From the NCBI RefSeq assembly GCF_000011365.1, contig NC_004463.1, positions 7,736,001 through 7,800,000 of the forward strand: a stretch of 64,000 nt of DNA, written 5' to 3'. A program made the position numbers and the translations under genes. Every line of letters begins with the position of its first letter. Positions within the stretch are counted from its first letter, which is position 1. Positions 1 to 6,700 of this stretch are shown here, in pieces. The notes under the pieces were generated by a model that searched no databases, had not been told where the DNA came from, and worked only from the letters and a program-made list of their open reading frames with translations. The stretch is from Bradyrhizobium diazoefficiens USDA 110 (GTDB lineage: Bacteria > Pseudomonadota > Alphaproteobacteria > Rhizobiales > Xanthobacteraceae).

Positions 1-284
1 TCAAGGGCGGTCGAGTCAATCGTGCCGACCGTCTGTCCTTCAGTCACGAGGTCACCGACGTAGACGGGACGCGTGATCAGACGTCCCAGCACACGGAAGC
101 CGAGATTGGTCTTGTAGCGCGGCTCTATAACGCCCACCGCAACGGCATCGTCCGCGAGGTCCGCTGCGAGAAGCAGCGACTGGACGGGCCGCACGGCCTC
201 GGGTGCCTTCGTCTCCTGCTGGCATCCGGCAAGCGCGAGCGCGCATGCAAGCGGGCCCGCCACGATCGTTGCGCGGCCCGTCAT
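1..284 (-). CDS. RND efflux periplasmic adaptor (membrane fusion protein), partial
   Basis: The first 94 residues of an adaptor that continues past the left edge. It begins with a lipoprotein signal whose lipobox (LAGC) puts the acylated Cys at residue 21. The stretch that follows (GVIEPRYKTNLGFRVLGRL, then VYVGDLVTEGQTVG) is the typical HlyD/MexA barrel plus biotinyl-lipoyl-like start. The ATG overlaps the stop of the upstream adaptor gene by 4 nt (ATGA), so the two are translationally coupled. Such adaptors link an RND inner-membrane pump to a TolC-type outer-membrane channel; the pump gene is expected just outside the window. Family assignment is firm for the part seen; the substrate is unknown. 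Confidence 0.85.
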   Translation of the reverse strand, partial: MTGRATIVAGPLACALALAGCQQETKAPEAVRPVQSLLLAADLADDAVAVGVIEPRYKTNLGFRVLGRLITRPVYVGDLVTEGQTVGTIDSTAL

Positions 285-1408
285 GAGCGGTCTCCTTCAT
301 AGGTCACGGGCTGGCCCACGCTCAAAAGCTTGCCGCCATCGACGACGACGCGCTCGCCCGGATCCAGACCTGCCTTGATCAACACTTCTCCGGCCTCGTA
401 GCCACCGACCGTCACCGGCTTCAGCGAGGCGGTCCGTGTTGCCGGATCGACGGTCCAGACCGCAGGGCTGGTGCCCGCCGCCATCAATGCGCGCCAGGGC
501 AATGCGATCTGCGGCTCGGTCTTCACTCTCACAGTTCCCGCGACGGCGCTTCCAAGCGTCATTGCGGCAGGCGGGTCCTTGATCGCCACCTTGACCCGAA
601 TGGTCGCGCTCCTCGCGTCGACCGCCGGCGAGACCTCCCGAACCTGACCGCCTGCGGTCACGGTCGCATCGGAGATCAGCACCAACGAAACGCTGCTTCG
701 GTCGGCAGCACCGAGGAAAATGGACTCATAGACGTCAAAGACGACGTCCCGGTCCCCGTCCTGCGCCAGTGAAAATACCGGTTGGGCAGCCTGTACGACC
801 TGACCGGTCTCCACACTGCGTGCGGTGACGACGCCGTCGGCTTCGGCTCGCAGCGCGGTATAGCCGAGCACGTCCTTCGCGGTTCCGAGCTGCGCTCTTG
901 CCGCTTCAAGCGCACCTTCCGTGGTTCGCAACCCTTCCTGCGCCTGGTCGTAGGCCGTGCGCGTGGTGAAGCCGCTCGCGATCAGCGCCGTCTGCCGATC
1001 GAAAGTCGCCTTTGCCACACGCAGCTGGGATTCTGCGGCGAGAACGGCGGCGGTGGCGGCATCGACATCGGCCTCCTGCTCGGCCGGGTCGAGAATGGCC
1101 AGCACTTCGCCGGCCTTCACGTGGGTCCCGACATCGACATAGCGCGCGAGGACGCGCCCGCTGACGCGGAACGACAGATCCGCCCGAAAGCGGGCCTGCA
1201 CCTCACCGGTCAGGGTAAGCGAGGATTGCCGATCTCTCGGCTGCACGATTTCCGTACGCACGACAGCGGCGCGCGCGGAAGGACTGGCAGCGCGATCGTC
1301 GCAGCCGCCGAGCGCGGCAGCAACAAGTGCGAGGGCCAGGCCGCCGAGAGGCCGCAGCAAGCGCTCAGTTCGACCGATTTTGGAGAGGTTCGAATAACGC
1401 GGGTTCAT
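281..1408 (-). CDS. RND efflux periplasmic adaptor subunit (lipoprotein)
   Basis: A 375-residue HlyD/AcrA-type adaptor of normal length. A hydrophobic leader ends in the lipobox LGGC (Cys36). It is followed by the first barrel strand and half-lipoyl motif (RVSGRVLARYVDVGTHVKAGE), an alpha-helical hairpin at about residues 110-180, the second half-lipoyl segment (LRAEADGVVTARSVETGQVV) and a C-terminal beta-barrel/membrane-proximal domain. It would bridge an inner-membrane RND pump and an outer-membrane channel. Its ATG overlaps the stop of the kinase-like gene upstream by 4 nt, and its own stop overlaps the next adaptor by 4 nt. Two tandem lipoprotein adaptors for one pump suggest a hetero-adaptor RND system. 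Confidence 0.92.
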   Translation of the reverse strand: MNPRYSNLSKIGRTERLLRPLGGLALALVAAALGGCDDRAASPSARAAVVRTEIVQPRDRQSSLTLTGEVQARFRADLSFRVSGRVLARYVDVGTHVKAGEVLAILDPAEQEADVDAATAAVLAAESQLRVAKATFDRQTALIASGFTTRTAYDQAQEGLRTTEGALEAARAQLGTAKDVLGYTALRAEADGVVTARSVETGQVVQAAQPVFSLAQDGDRDVVFDVYESIFLGAADRSSVSLVLISDATVTAGGQVREVSPAVDARSATIRVKVAIKDPPAAMTLGSAVAGTVRVKTEPQIALPWRALMAAGTSPAVWTVDPATRTASLKPVTVGGYEAGEVLIKAGLDPGERVVVDGGKLLSVGQPVTYEGDRS

Positions 1409-2262
1409 AGCGCGTCCGTACGGTGAGAGGGTGACAGGAGATTGCCCAGGACATCCGGGCCCGTGCTCAGCGTGGCCCGTTCGTTCGGGCGCGCTCGCAG
1501 TGAATCTGGATCCGCGCGCATCGCGGCCGGACGCTCGATCTGATCCGGGAGGCCGGCGCCCGAGCCGGGCGTCACGGGCGCGTTGGTCTTCAGCCGGCGC
1601 GGCCGCCTCATGCGGCGCGCCGCCATCGACCAGCTTGCCTGCCGCTCCCGCTCGCTCAGGTGAAACGAGACCACGACGGATGTGAACTCGGCAGCGAAGC
1701 CGTGCTCGATCCGTCCGCCGAGCCCTTTCGCAAGGTCATTGCTGATCTCGAACTCCCGGCCCAAGGCCCGCGCCGGCCGCGAGCCGTTGTCCAGCACCAC
1801 GCAGTTCGCGACCGAGCCGATGCGCGACAGCTTGACCTTGATCTCGCCGGAGCGCGCGTCGAAATACGCATGCTTCGCTGCGTTGACGATGAGATCGTGG
1901 ACGATCAGGCCAAGCCGTCCGCACCGCTCGGGCTGAAGCGGGAGAGACTCGGTGGTGAGCGTCAGCCGGATCCCCATTCGATCCAGAAAGGATTGGCGCA
2001 TGGCGCAGCCCAGTCGGCGAATGTAAGTCGCGGCATCGTTGAGGACATCGCCCTCCGGCATGGCCAGCGCCCGATGCAGCTCCGCATGTCCGTGCAGCAG
2101 CTCCACGACGTCGCTCAGGGCGGCCTTTGCTTCCGCTCCGTCGGCGCGGATGACCGCCGCCGAGACCAGATCGATCGCCGAGGCGATCCCCTTATCGACC
2201 CTGTGATGTAACTCGCGCAGCAGGATGCCGTGTTGTGGGCGGTCCGGGTCGGGGCACGACAT
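1405..2262 (-). CDS. HWE/HisKA_2-type histidine kinase-like protein, no sensor domain
   Basis: 285 residues from the ATG at 2262, chosen because AGGAG stands 9 nt upstream and because longer reading would run through the divergent tetR promoter. Residues 16-22 (ELHHRVD) match the H-box of HWE/HisKA_2 kinases, with His20 the likely phospho-acceptor. HDLIVNAAKHAY (122-133) is the N-box and LDNG (157-160) the G1 box. The usual G2 motif (GLGL) is absent: the equivalent region reads GREFEISNDLAKGLGG. There is no PAS, GAF or membrane segment, and the last ~75 residues are basic and low-complexity. It is first gene of the operon with the two efflux adaptors. It may be a weak or inactive kinase. Confidence 0.7.
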   Translation of the reverse strand: MSCPDPDRPQHGILLRELHHRVDKGIASAIDLVSAAVIRADGAEAKAALSDVVELLHGHAELHRALAMPEGDVLNDAATYIRRLGCAMRQSFLDRMGIRLTLTTESLPLQPERCGRLGLIVHDLIVNAAKHAYFDARSGEIKVKLSRIGSVANCVVLDNGSRPARALGREFEISNDLAKGLGGRIEHGFAAEFTSVVVSFHLSERERQASWSMAARRMRRPRRLKTNAPVTPGSGAGLPDQIERPAAMRADPDSLRARPNERATLSTGPDVLGNLLSPSHRTDAL

Positions 2263-2380
2263 ATTCGCTCTCTCCTGAGGTCGACCGGACGATCGCAAGG
2301 CCAATGCACACAGGTTTGCGGCCTCGACTGTCCGGGAGGTGCCGCCGCTGGTCCTGATGGACGTCGCGGCGATTAAATAA

Positions 2381-2395
2381 ACTATACCGTATATT
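2381..2395. promoter_or_regulatory. TetR-type operator, copy 1
   Basis: ACTATAC-C-GTATATT, a 7-1-7 inverted repeat with one mismatch, lies between the divergent kinase/efflux operon (start 2262) and tetR (start 2475). On the minus strand it reads AATATACGGTATAGTTTATTTA, which matches copy 2 at 4706 at all but one of 22 positions. Length and symmetry fit a TetR dimer site, so this is the likely autoregulatory site. Confidence 0.75.
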
Positions 2396-2474
2396 TTCTT
2401 TTTGTTGCCTTTTCCGGCCCGCCATGTCAAGTGCGATCTGCGCGCGCACAGACTCGTGACTGGAGGATCGACGG

Positions 2475-3137
2475 ATGACCAAGAAGAGCACCCCGAAACG
2501 GGGCAGACCGACCAAAGACCTTGCCGGCGACGTCCAGGTCCGGATCCTTGACGCAGCCCAGCAGCTTTTTCTCGAGAAGGGCTATCGTAGCGCCAGCATC
2601 GACGACATCTCCGAGCTGGCGCCGGCGAGCAAGCCGACCATCTACGCGCACTTCCCCGGCAAGGAGGCACTATTCGCGGCGGTGGTGGCCCGCACCATCA
2701 GCAGGCTGACGGATTTCGAAGGCGTCGAGCCCGAGGGCCGCACCCTTCATGACAAGCTCTCGAACCTCGGCACCACCATCGTGGAAAAGCTCATCGAGGA
2801 ATCGTTGGGCATGGTTCGCGCCACGATTGCTGAAGCGCAGCGTTTTCCCGAGTTGAGCCGCAACGTCCACGACGCCGCGCGCGATCGCTCCGTCAACGCC
2901 GTTTCCCAACTCTTGAATGAAGCGACGCAGAAGCTGGCGCGCGCTCCAAAGGGGCCCTTCAGCGGCAAGCGAAGCCTTGCCACCGCTCAGATCTTCCTGG
3001 ATTTGATCCTGTTGCCGATGCTGTTTCGGTCGCTGGTCGGGGAAACACCGAAGGAGCTGAGACGGGAGCTGCCGTCCTTCATGCGCGAACGTGTCGGCTT
3101 CTTCCTCGCGGCCTGTGAGGCAGACTGGACGCCGTGA
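2475..3137 (+). CDS. TetR/AcrR family transcriptional regulator
   Basis: A 220-residue TetR-family repressor. The N-terminal helix-turn-helix spans roughly residues 15-62 (ILDAAQQLFLEKGYRSASID, then the recognition region PTIYAHFPGKEALF). The C-terminal ligand-binding part is alpha-helical and resembles the AcrR/TetR_C_7 type. GGAGG at 2462-2466 gives a well-placed ribosome binding site for the ATG. It is transcribed away from the kinase/RND adaptor operon, with the palindrome at 2381 between them, the standard layout for a repressor of an efflux pump. The same palindrome recurs at 4706 and 6612, so its regulon may include those operons. Confidence 0.93.
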   Translation: MTKKSTPKRGRPTKDLAGDVQVRILDAAQQLFLEKGYRSASIDDISELAPASKPTIYAHFPGKEALFAAVVARTISRLTDFEGVEPEGRTLHDKLSNLGTTIVEKLIEESLGMVRATIAEAQRFPELSRNVHDAARDRSVNAVSQLLNEATQKLARAPKGPFSGKRSLATAQIFLDLILLPMLFRSLVGETPKELRRELPSFMRERVGFFLAACEADWTP

Positions 3138-3155
3138 GCCAATCGAGCGTCGGGT

Positions 3156-3824
3156 TTAGCAGGCGGATCTGTAGCGCATACTGGCCTGAACGTTGATGAG
3201 TTGATGGGGCGCCGGGCCAGCGAACGCTGCGTTGCAAAGCGCCCCCGCGCAAAAGCGCATCATCTCGTCGAACGTTGGCCGAAGGGCGGTCGCCTTGACA
3301 CGGGAGGGGCTGAGGTAAGCATCCATTGCGTCCAGCAGGCAGCAGGCGAGCGCCATCGGGCTCCCGCCGCGGAACTCCCCGCTCACCTGCCCCGCCGCGA
3401 TGATCGACCGCACCACACCACGAAGCCGATCCGCATGAGACAGGCTGGCCAGCCAGTTCGCCTGTCCTGCGGCCACCACCAGTTCGTGCAAGCGGACATC
3501 GCTTGCCAGCCGGTCTTCATGCAGCCGGGAGATCGCGCCAAACGTTGCATTCAGGCGCTCCAGGCCCGAGCGGCCGCTTCGCGCTGCACTTGCGGCCGCC
3601 GCCAACACCTCGTCGAGCAGCTCCGTCACGACGGCCTCCTCGAGCGCCCGGCGGGAGGGATAGAACCGGTAGAGATTTGCGGGGGACATTGAAGCGTCGC
3701 GAGCGACGTCGGCAACCGTGGTTTTCCGGTACCCGATCTCCCGGTACAAGCGGATTGCAGCCTGCACGATTCGTTCACGCGTGCAGGACAATCCAGCCTG
3801 GCGGGTCGTCTGCGCCTTCAGCAT
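3156..3824 (-). CDS. TetR family transcriptional regulator (second)
   Basis: 222 residues from the ATG at 3824; a TTG at 3836 that overlaps the preceding stop is the alternative start. The DNA-binding helix-turn-helix is clear (ERIVQAAIRLYREIGYRKTT, then MSPANLYRFYPSRRALEEAV). The C-terminal half fits the TetR_C_7/AefR-like helical type. It is the last gene of a minus-strand run with the 145-residue membrane-anchored protein just upstream. It could be an alternative reader of the repeated palindrome, since copy 2 lies upstream of this run. Ligand unknown. Confidence 0.88.
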   Translation of the reverse strand: MLKAQTTRQAGLSCTRERIVQAAIRLYREIGYRKTTVADVARDASMSPANLYRFYPSRRALEEAVVTELLDEVLAAAASAARSGRSGLERLNATFGAISRLHEDRLASDVRLHELVVAAGQANWLASLSHADRLRGVVRSIIAAGQVSGEFRGGSPMALACCLLDAMDAYLSPSRVKATALRPTFDEMMRFCAGALCNAAFAGPAPHQLINVQASMRYRSAC

Positions 3825-3832
3825 GCTCGGCC

Positions 3833-4270
3833 TCAACGCAACGGAATCGCGTGCATCTCACGCCGGCAGGCTTCGCCGAATTCACGCAACGGATCCATCT
3901 CCTCCAGGAAGCCCGGCAGGTCGACGAACGGGGTGTTCGGTGCAAGGTAGGTCTCGATGATCAGCCGGCCAGCCCGCTCTGCGGCATGGACCACCTCATC
4001 CTCGGACAGAATCCGCATGCGCCCGATAAGCGCATACAAGTTCACCAATGCCGGGATCTCGGATTTGTCGCTGGTGAGCGCGTCCGCGTAAAGTCGGGAC
4101 GCCTCCTCAATGAAGCTGCGATAGAGCTTCTCGCGCTTCGACACCGCGTGCGCCTGATGGCGCTCGCGGAGTCTGCGGCGCCGGGACATCCATCCCGTCA
4201 CGATCGTGGAAATCGCTCCGAAGGCCGAGCCTCCGAACGCGGCGAAAGCAGGCGCATATATCGTATTCAT
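3833..4270 (-). CDS. hypothetical membrane-anchored helical protein
   Basis: 145 residues from the ATG at 4270, chosen for the GAGGAA site about 7 nt upstream; the longer reading adds 25 unlikely residues. It has one N-terminal hydrophobic segment (about residues 5-22, Gly/Ala-rich) followed by RRRR, so the remainder is probably cytoplasmic. The rest is charged and helical (REKLYRSFIEEASRLYADAL and so on), resembling small proteins of unknown function found beside transport genes. Its stop is 8 nt before the second tetR ATG, so the two are probably cotranscribed. I do not recognise a named family. Confidence 0.7.
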   Translation of the reverse strand: MNTIYAPAFAAFGGSAFGAISTIVTGWMSRRRRLRERHQAHAVSKREKLYRSFIEEASRLYADALTSDKSEIPALVNLYALIGRMRILSEDEVVHAAERAGRLIIETYLAPNTPFVDLPGFLEEMDPLREFGEACRREMHAIPLR

Positions 4271-4298
4271 ACGATCGTTCCTCATTCCTTGCGCCGCG

Positions 4299-4565
4299 CT
4301 ATCGGTGCGACCCGACGGTCCTGACCGAAGCCGCAGCGGCTGCATGGCCGAACACGGCTCTGCAGGCTTCGCTCAGGTCCGACTTTCTTTGCCTGAGACA
4401 GGCTTCCACATTGGTGGGATCGGGGATGTAGCCGGCGCACAGGCGAAACGCGTCAGACGTGCACGCCGCTCTCTGCTCAGCCGTGCCGCGGTCCTCCTGC
4501 GCGAACGCAGCGGCGCCCGACGCAACGAGCACCAGGAGTGCGAGCACCAACCGGTTCTTGAACAT
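4299..4565 (-). CDS. small periplasmic Cys-rich-repeat protein (copy A)
   Basis: 88 residues from the ATG at 4565 with GAAAGGA upstream. A signal peptide (FKNRLVLALLVLVASGAAAFA) precedes a mature part with four Cys in the pattern C-x3-DAFRLC ... ACLRQRKSDLSEAC. This agrees with the single-repeat Cys_rich_FGFR-like motif (C..D..rlC ... CL....LS..C). Two paralogues lie in the same window at 26797 and 27561. Probably a disulphide-stabilised periplasmic protein; its function is unknown. It leads the minus-strand run toward the second tetR. Confidence 0.75.
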   Translation of the reverse strand: MFKNRLVLALLVLVASGAAAFAQEDRGTAEQRAACTSDAFRLCAGYIPDPTNVEACLRQRKSDLSEACRAVFGHAAAAASVRTVGSHR

Positions 4566-4673
4566 ATCGAATCCTTTCTCAAGTTGAGGCATCCGCTTTC
4601 AAAGGGAACCTTGGCCTCACTCCGAAGTCCCCTCGCCCGACCAGGACGAACACGGGCTTGTGAGTCTCGGCTC

Positions 4674-4720
4674 TTGACACATCCCGCGATCCGCGCTGTA
4701 TATGAAATATACGGTGTAGT
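4674..4720 (+). promoter_or_regulatory. promoter-like region with TetR-type operator, copy 2
   Basis: TTGACA (4674-4679) is a good -35 element, followed after 17-19 nt by TGTATA/TATATG as a weak -10. Immediately downstream, AATATAC-G-GTGTAGT (4706-4720) repeats the operator seen at 2381 on the other strand. The shared block extends into TTTATTTA. An operator here would block the small-protein operon starting at 4739; it also lies upstream of the divergent minus-strand run. Confidence 0.65.
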
Positions 4721-4738
4721 TTATTTAGGAGACCGAAG

Positions 4739-4945
4739 ATGTCAAGCCTGTTCCTGGCGCTCGTGCGGGAAAATCCCTGGCCCGGGATTGCCGTCGCCTC
4801 GCTCAATCTGATGGTGGCCGTGTCGCTCGTGGGCGTGAGCCTGCTGCTGGGTCTCACCATTTCGGTGCTCGCCTGGGTGCACGCGCTCGCCGTCGGCGAA
4901 CCCGCGCCGGTGCGGCATGCGGCCCGCCGGAGGGGCCGCGCATGA
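4739..4945 (+). CDS. small single-pass membrane protein
   Basis: 68 residues with AGGAG 7 nt before the ATG. Residues 16-50 are strongly hydrophobic (IAVASLNLMVAVSLVGVSLL and on), enough for one or two membrane helices, ending in a basic tail (RHAARRRGRA). It is the first gene after operator copy 2, and its stop overlaps the start of the next small gene (ATGA at 4942). No recognised family. Its context, beside efflux and lipase genes under the same operator, suggests an envelope role, which is inference only. Confidence 0.7.
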   Translation: MSSLFLALVRENPWPGIAVASLNLMVAVSLVGVSLLLGLTISVLAWVHALAVGEPAPVRHAARRRGRA

Positions 4946-5100
4946 CGTCAGGGCTGTTGCTTGCTCGCGATTGCATCATCTGCTGGGTCACGGTGTGGCT
5001 CGCGCCGGTCGAGTCCATCTTCGACGCGATCGAATCCGAACTCGTCCGCAGAGGCGTCGCGCTTGAAGGCGTCGAGCCCCCTTCCCCGCCCGCCGCGTGA
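4942..5100 (+). CDS. very small ORF overlapping the preceding stop
   Basis: 52 codons starting at the ATG of an ATGA overlap with the 4739 gene and ending TGA at 5100. The product starts MTSGLLLARDCIICWVTV, amphipathic/hydrophobic with a CIIC pair, followed by an acidic helix (VESIFDAIESELVRRG) and a Pro-rich end. The overlap and uninterrupted codon use argue that it is translated by coupling. No family recognised. Confidence 0.5.
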   Translation: MTSGLLLARDCIICWVTVWLAPVESIFDAIESELVRRGVALEGVEPPSPPAA

Positions 5101-5118
5101 GCATCCTGGACGTTCGAC

Positions 5119-5337
5119 ATGCTCAACTTCATCGAAGTGTTCGACGTCATGGACGTGGAGCCGGCCACCGGCTCTTCGGTCTGGAGCGGACGCACCGGCA
5201 CGCGAGCGGCCCTCAAGCGCGACGGGCACATGATCGACCCGAAGGCGATGGCCTATTGCCCGATCGAATGGCTCGACGAGCGCGGCTATCTCGACGCCGA
5301 ACGCGCGTGCCGGCACCCGCGGCCCACGAGCTTCTGA
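5119..5337 (+). CDS. hypothetical small protein
   Basis: 72 residues, soluble, beginning MLNFIEVFDVMDVEP and rich in acidic and aromatic residues, with one Cys pair (C at about 47 and 64). It starts 18 nt after the preceding stop and has only a weak CTGGA-like ribosome site. It sits in the same plus-strand run as the 4739 and 4942 genes. No function can be assigned. Continuous codon use typical of the neighbourhood is the main support. Confidence 0.55.
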   Translation: MLNFIEVFDVMDVEPATGSSVWSGRTGTRAALKRDGHMIDPKAMAYCPIEWLDERGYLDAERACRHPRPTSF

Positions 5338-5374
5338 AAACGAGACGGAATCATTTCATGTCTGGGAACAGGCC

Positions 5375-5914
5375 GTGAGCAGGAAGTCTGTCCTGTCGCG
5401 ACGTGCGAGCGCCGCCGTCGAGCCCGAGATGCCCCTGCGGGCGTATTTTCTCTCCGCTGGAGGGGCGCTGCTCCTGCTGCTTCTGGCGGCCGACTGGGTG
5501 TTGCCCGCACCTTCGCCGAGCCGGCTCACGGAGCAGCATTCTGCGTTGCCGCCGATCCGGATCCACTCGGAGCGGAGGGGCCCCGAAGCGGCCGTCATCG
5601 ACACCAGCGGGTTCGGACTGCGTCCCGCGCCCGCCGAGCACGATATCGCCCAGGCTCCACCGCAGTTGCCCGAAACTGAAGTCGGCGGCGCCGTTGTGCG
5701 CGACGATGACGGCAACCCGGCGGCGGCCGATCTACGCGTTCGCGAGAGCCTGGCCCAGCTACAGCCCGCCGTTCATGACCAAGCAGGGCGGGGGAGCCCG
5801 CATCGGATCGCGGCGCGACGGCACAAGCTCGCTCCGGCGCGGCCTCGAAAGTTGTGGCGATCTGCTCGGCATCCGGGCTTCCAGATCAGCCGGTACGCCT
5901 TCGTGCCGAACTAG
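5375..5914 (+). CDS. membrane-anchored hypothetical protein (GTG start)
   Basis: 179 residues read from a GTG at 5375, which overlaps the stop of a 6-codon leader beginning at the ATG at 5358. It has one membrane helix near residues 24-43 (YFLSAGGALLLLLLAADWVL), then a Pro-rich, probably periplasmic part. This N-terminal layout resembles a family of short membrane proteins I recall from Bradyrhizobium genomes. The C-terminal third (from about residue 126) is basic and encoded by DNA repeated at 10750, so this end may be a later addition or decayed. Function unknown. Confidence 0.55.
   Translation: MSRKSVLSRRASAAVEPEMPLRAYFLSAGGALLLLLLAADWVLPAPSPSRLTEQHSALPPIRIHSERRGPEAAVIDTSGFGLRPAPAEHDIAQAPPQLPETEVGGAVVRDDDGNPAAADLRVRESLAQLQPAVHDQAGRGSPHRIAARRHKLAPARPRKLWRSARHPGFQISRYAFVPN
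5751..5842 (+). repeat. direct repeat, copy 1 (about 92 bp)
   Basis: This stretch, inside the 3' part of the 5375 gene, recurs in the same orientation at 10750-10840 with a few substitutions and short indels. Shared blocks include CAGCCCGCCGTTCATGA and CAAGCTCGCTCCGGCGCGG. The same protein string (LAQLQPAVHD) is readable in both copies before an indel breaks the frame. Confidence 0.8.
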
Positions 5915-5951
5915 ACCACCGATCATGAAGAACACCACAGGATTATGCGCG

Positions 5952-6551
5952 ATGCCAAAGAAGCAGCTGTTTGCCCTCATCGTTTGTTCCGCGGCCCTCG
6001 CCGGCACCGGTGCTCTGGCCGGCGTCACGCAGGTCCCTACCGACGCCGAACAGCAAAGCGCGACCGCGCAGGGCAACGTCGAGGAGGCGGCCATTCGCCG
6101 CGTGTTGGAGCAGTTCCACACCACGAAGGTCCCGATCGGACAGGCCATGGCGATTGCGGAGGGTCTGCACGATGGGTCGAGGACCGCAGACATCAGCTTC
6201 GAGATATCCGGTCCGCCGGTCTACCGCGTGCGCACGATCAAGAACGAGCGGGTCTTTGAGAATGTCATAGATGCGAACACCGGAAGGGTATCGCAAAGGG
6301 AGATCGCGTCATCGCTCAAGGAGCTCGATCGCGCGGATCTCGCCAACATCATAGCCCTGAAGTGGATCAAGCAGGAGTTGTCGGACGCGGTGCGGGTCGC
6401 GGAAAGCGCGGCGGACGGACAGGCGCTCGCTGGCGGGTTGATGAAACAGGATGGCAAGCTCAACTTCGTGGTCGTCATCGCGACCAGCGATCACCTGAAG
6501 GAAGTGATGCTCGAGCCGCCCAAGGTCGGACAGCGGTCAACTCAGCGCTAG
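5952..6551 (+). CDS. periplasmic PepSY-domain protein
   Basis: 199 residues from the ATG at 5952, chosen because a clean signal peptide follows (PKKQLFALIVCSAALAGTGALA); an in-frame ATG at 5925 would add 9 residues. Residues ~40-110 resemble a PepSY domain (IGQAMAIAEGLHDGSRTADI, then VYRVRTIKNERVFENVIDAN). The second half is a helical region and a beta-rich tail. PepSY proteins are small periplasmic proteins often thought to restrain peptidases or bind at the membrane. It is the last gene of the run that starts after operator copy 2. Domain call moderate; role unknown. Confidence 0.7.
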   Translation: MPKKQLFALIVCSAALAGTGALAGVTQVPTDAEQQSATAQGNVEEAAIRRVLEQFHTTKVPIGQAMAIAEGLHDGSRTADISFEISGPPVYRVRTIKNERVFENVIDANTGRVSQREIASSLKELDRADLANIIALKWIKQELSDAVRVAESAADGQALAGGLMKQDGKLNFVVVIATSDHLKEVMLEPPKVGQRSTQR

Positions 6552-6611
6552 CCACGAACGTGACAGCGCGCCACTGAAGCACGATCTCGTGAGTTGCGCA
6601 GCAATATATAC

Positions 6612-6626
6612 ACTATACCGTATAGT
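6612..6626. promoter_or_regulatory. TetR-type operator, copy 3 (perfect palindrome)
   Basis: ACTATAC-C-GTATAGT is a perfect 7-1-7 inverted repeat 75 nt before the patatin gene. It is the most symmetric of the three copies (2381, 4706, 6612), and the flank TTTGTTTTAG resembles the TTTATTTA flank of copy 2. This places the lipase/ketone-body operon under the same predicted repressor as the efflux and small-protein operons. Confidence 0.78.
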
Positions 6627-6700
6627 TTGTTTTAGCGAACGGTCATCGCGGCTTCCGCAACGCCGGCTCGATCATCCCACACCCGAGAGCAAGACCAGTC

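Noticed and set aside
1405..2670. Long version of the kinase-like protein starting at 2670
   Set aside because: It would cross the operator and the start of the divergent tetR; the ATG at 2262 has a proper ribosome site.
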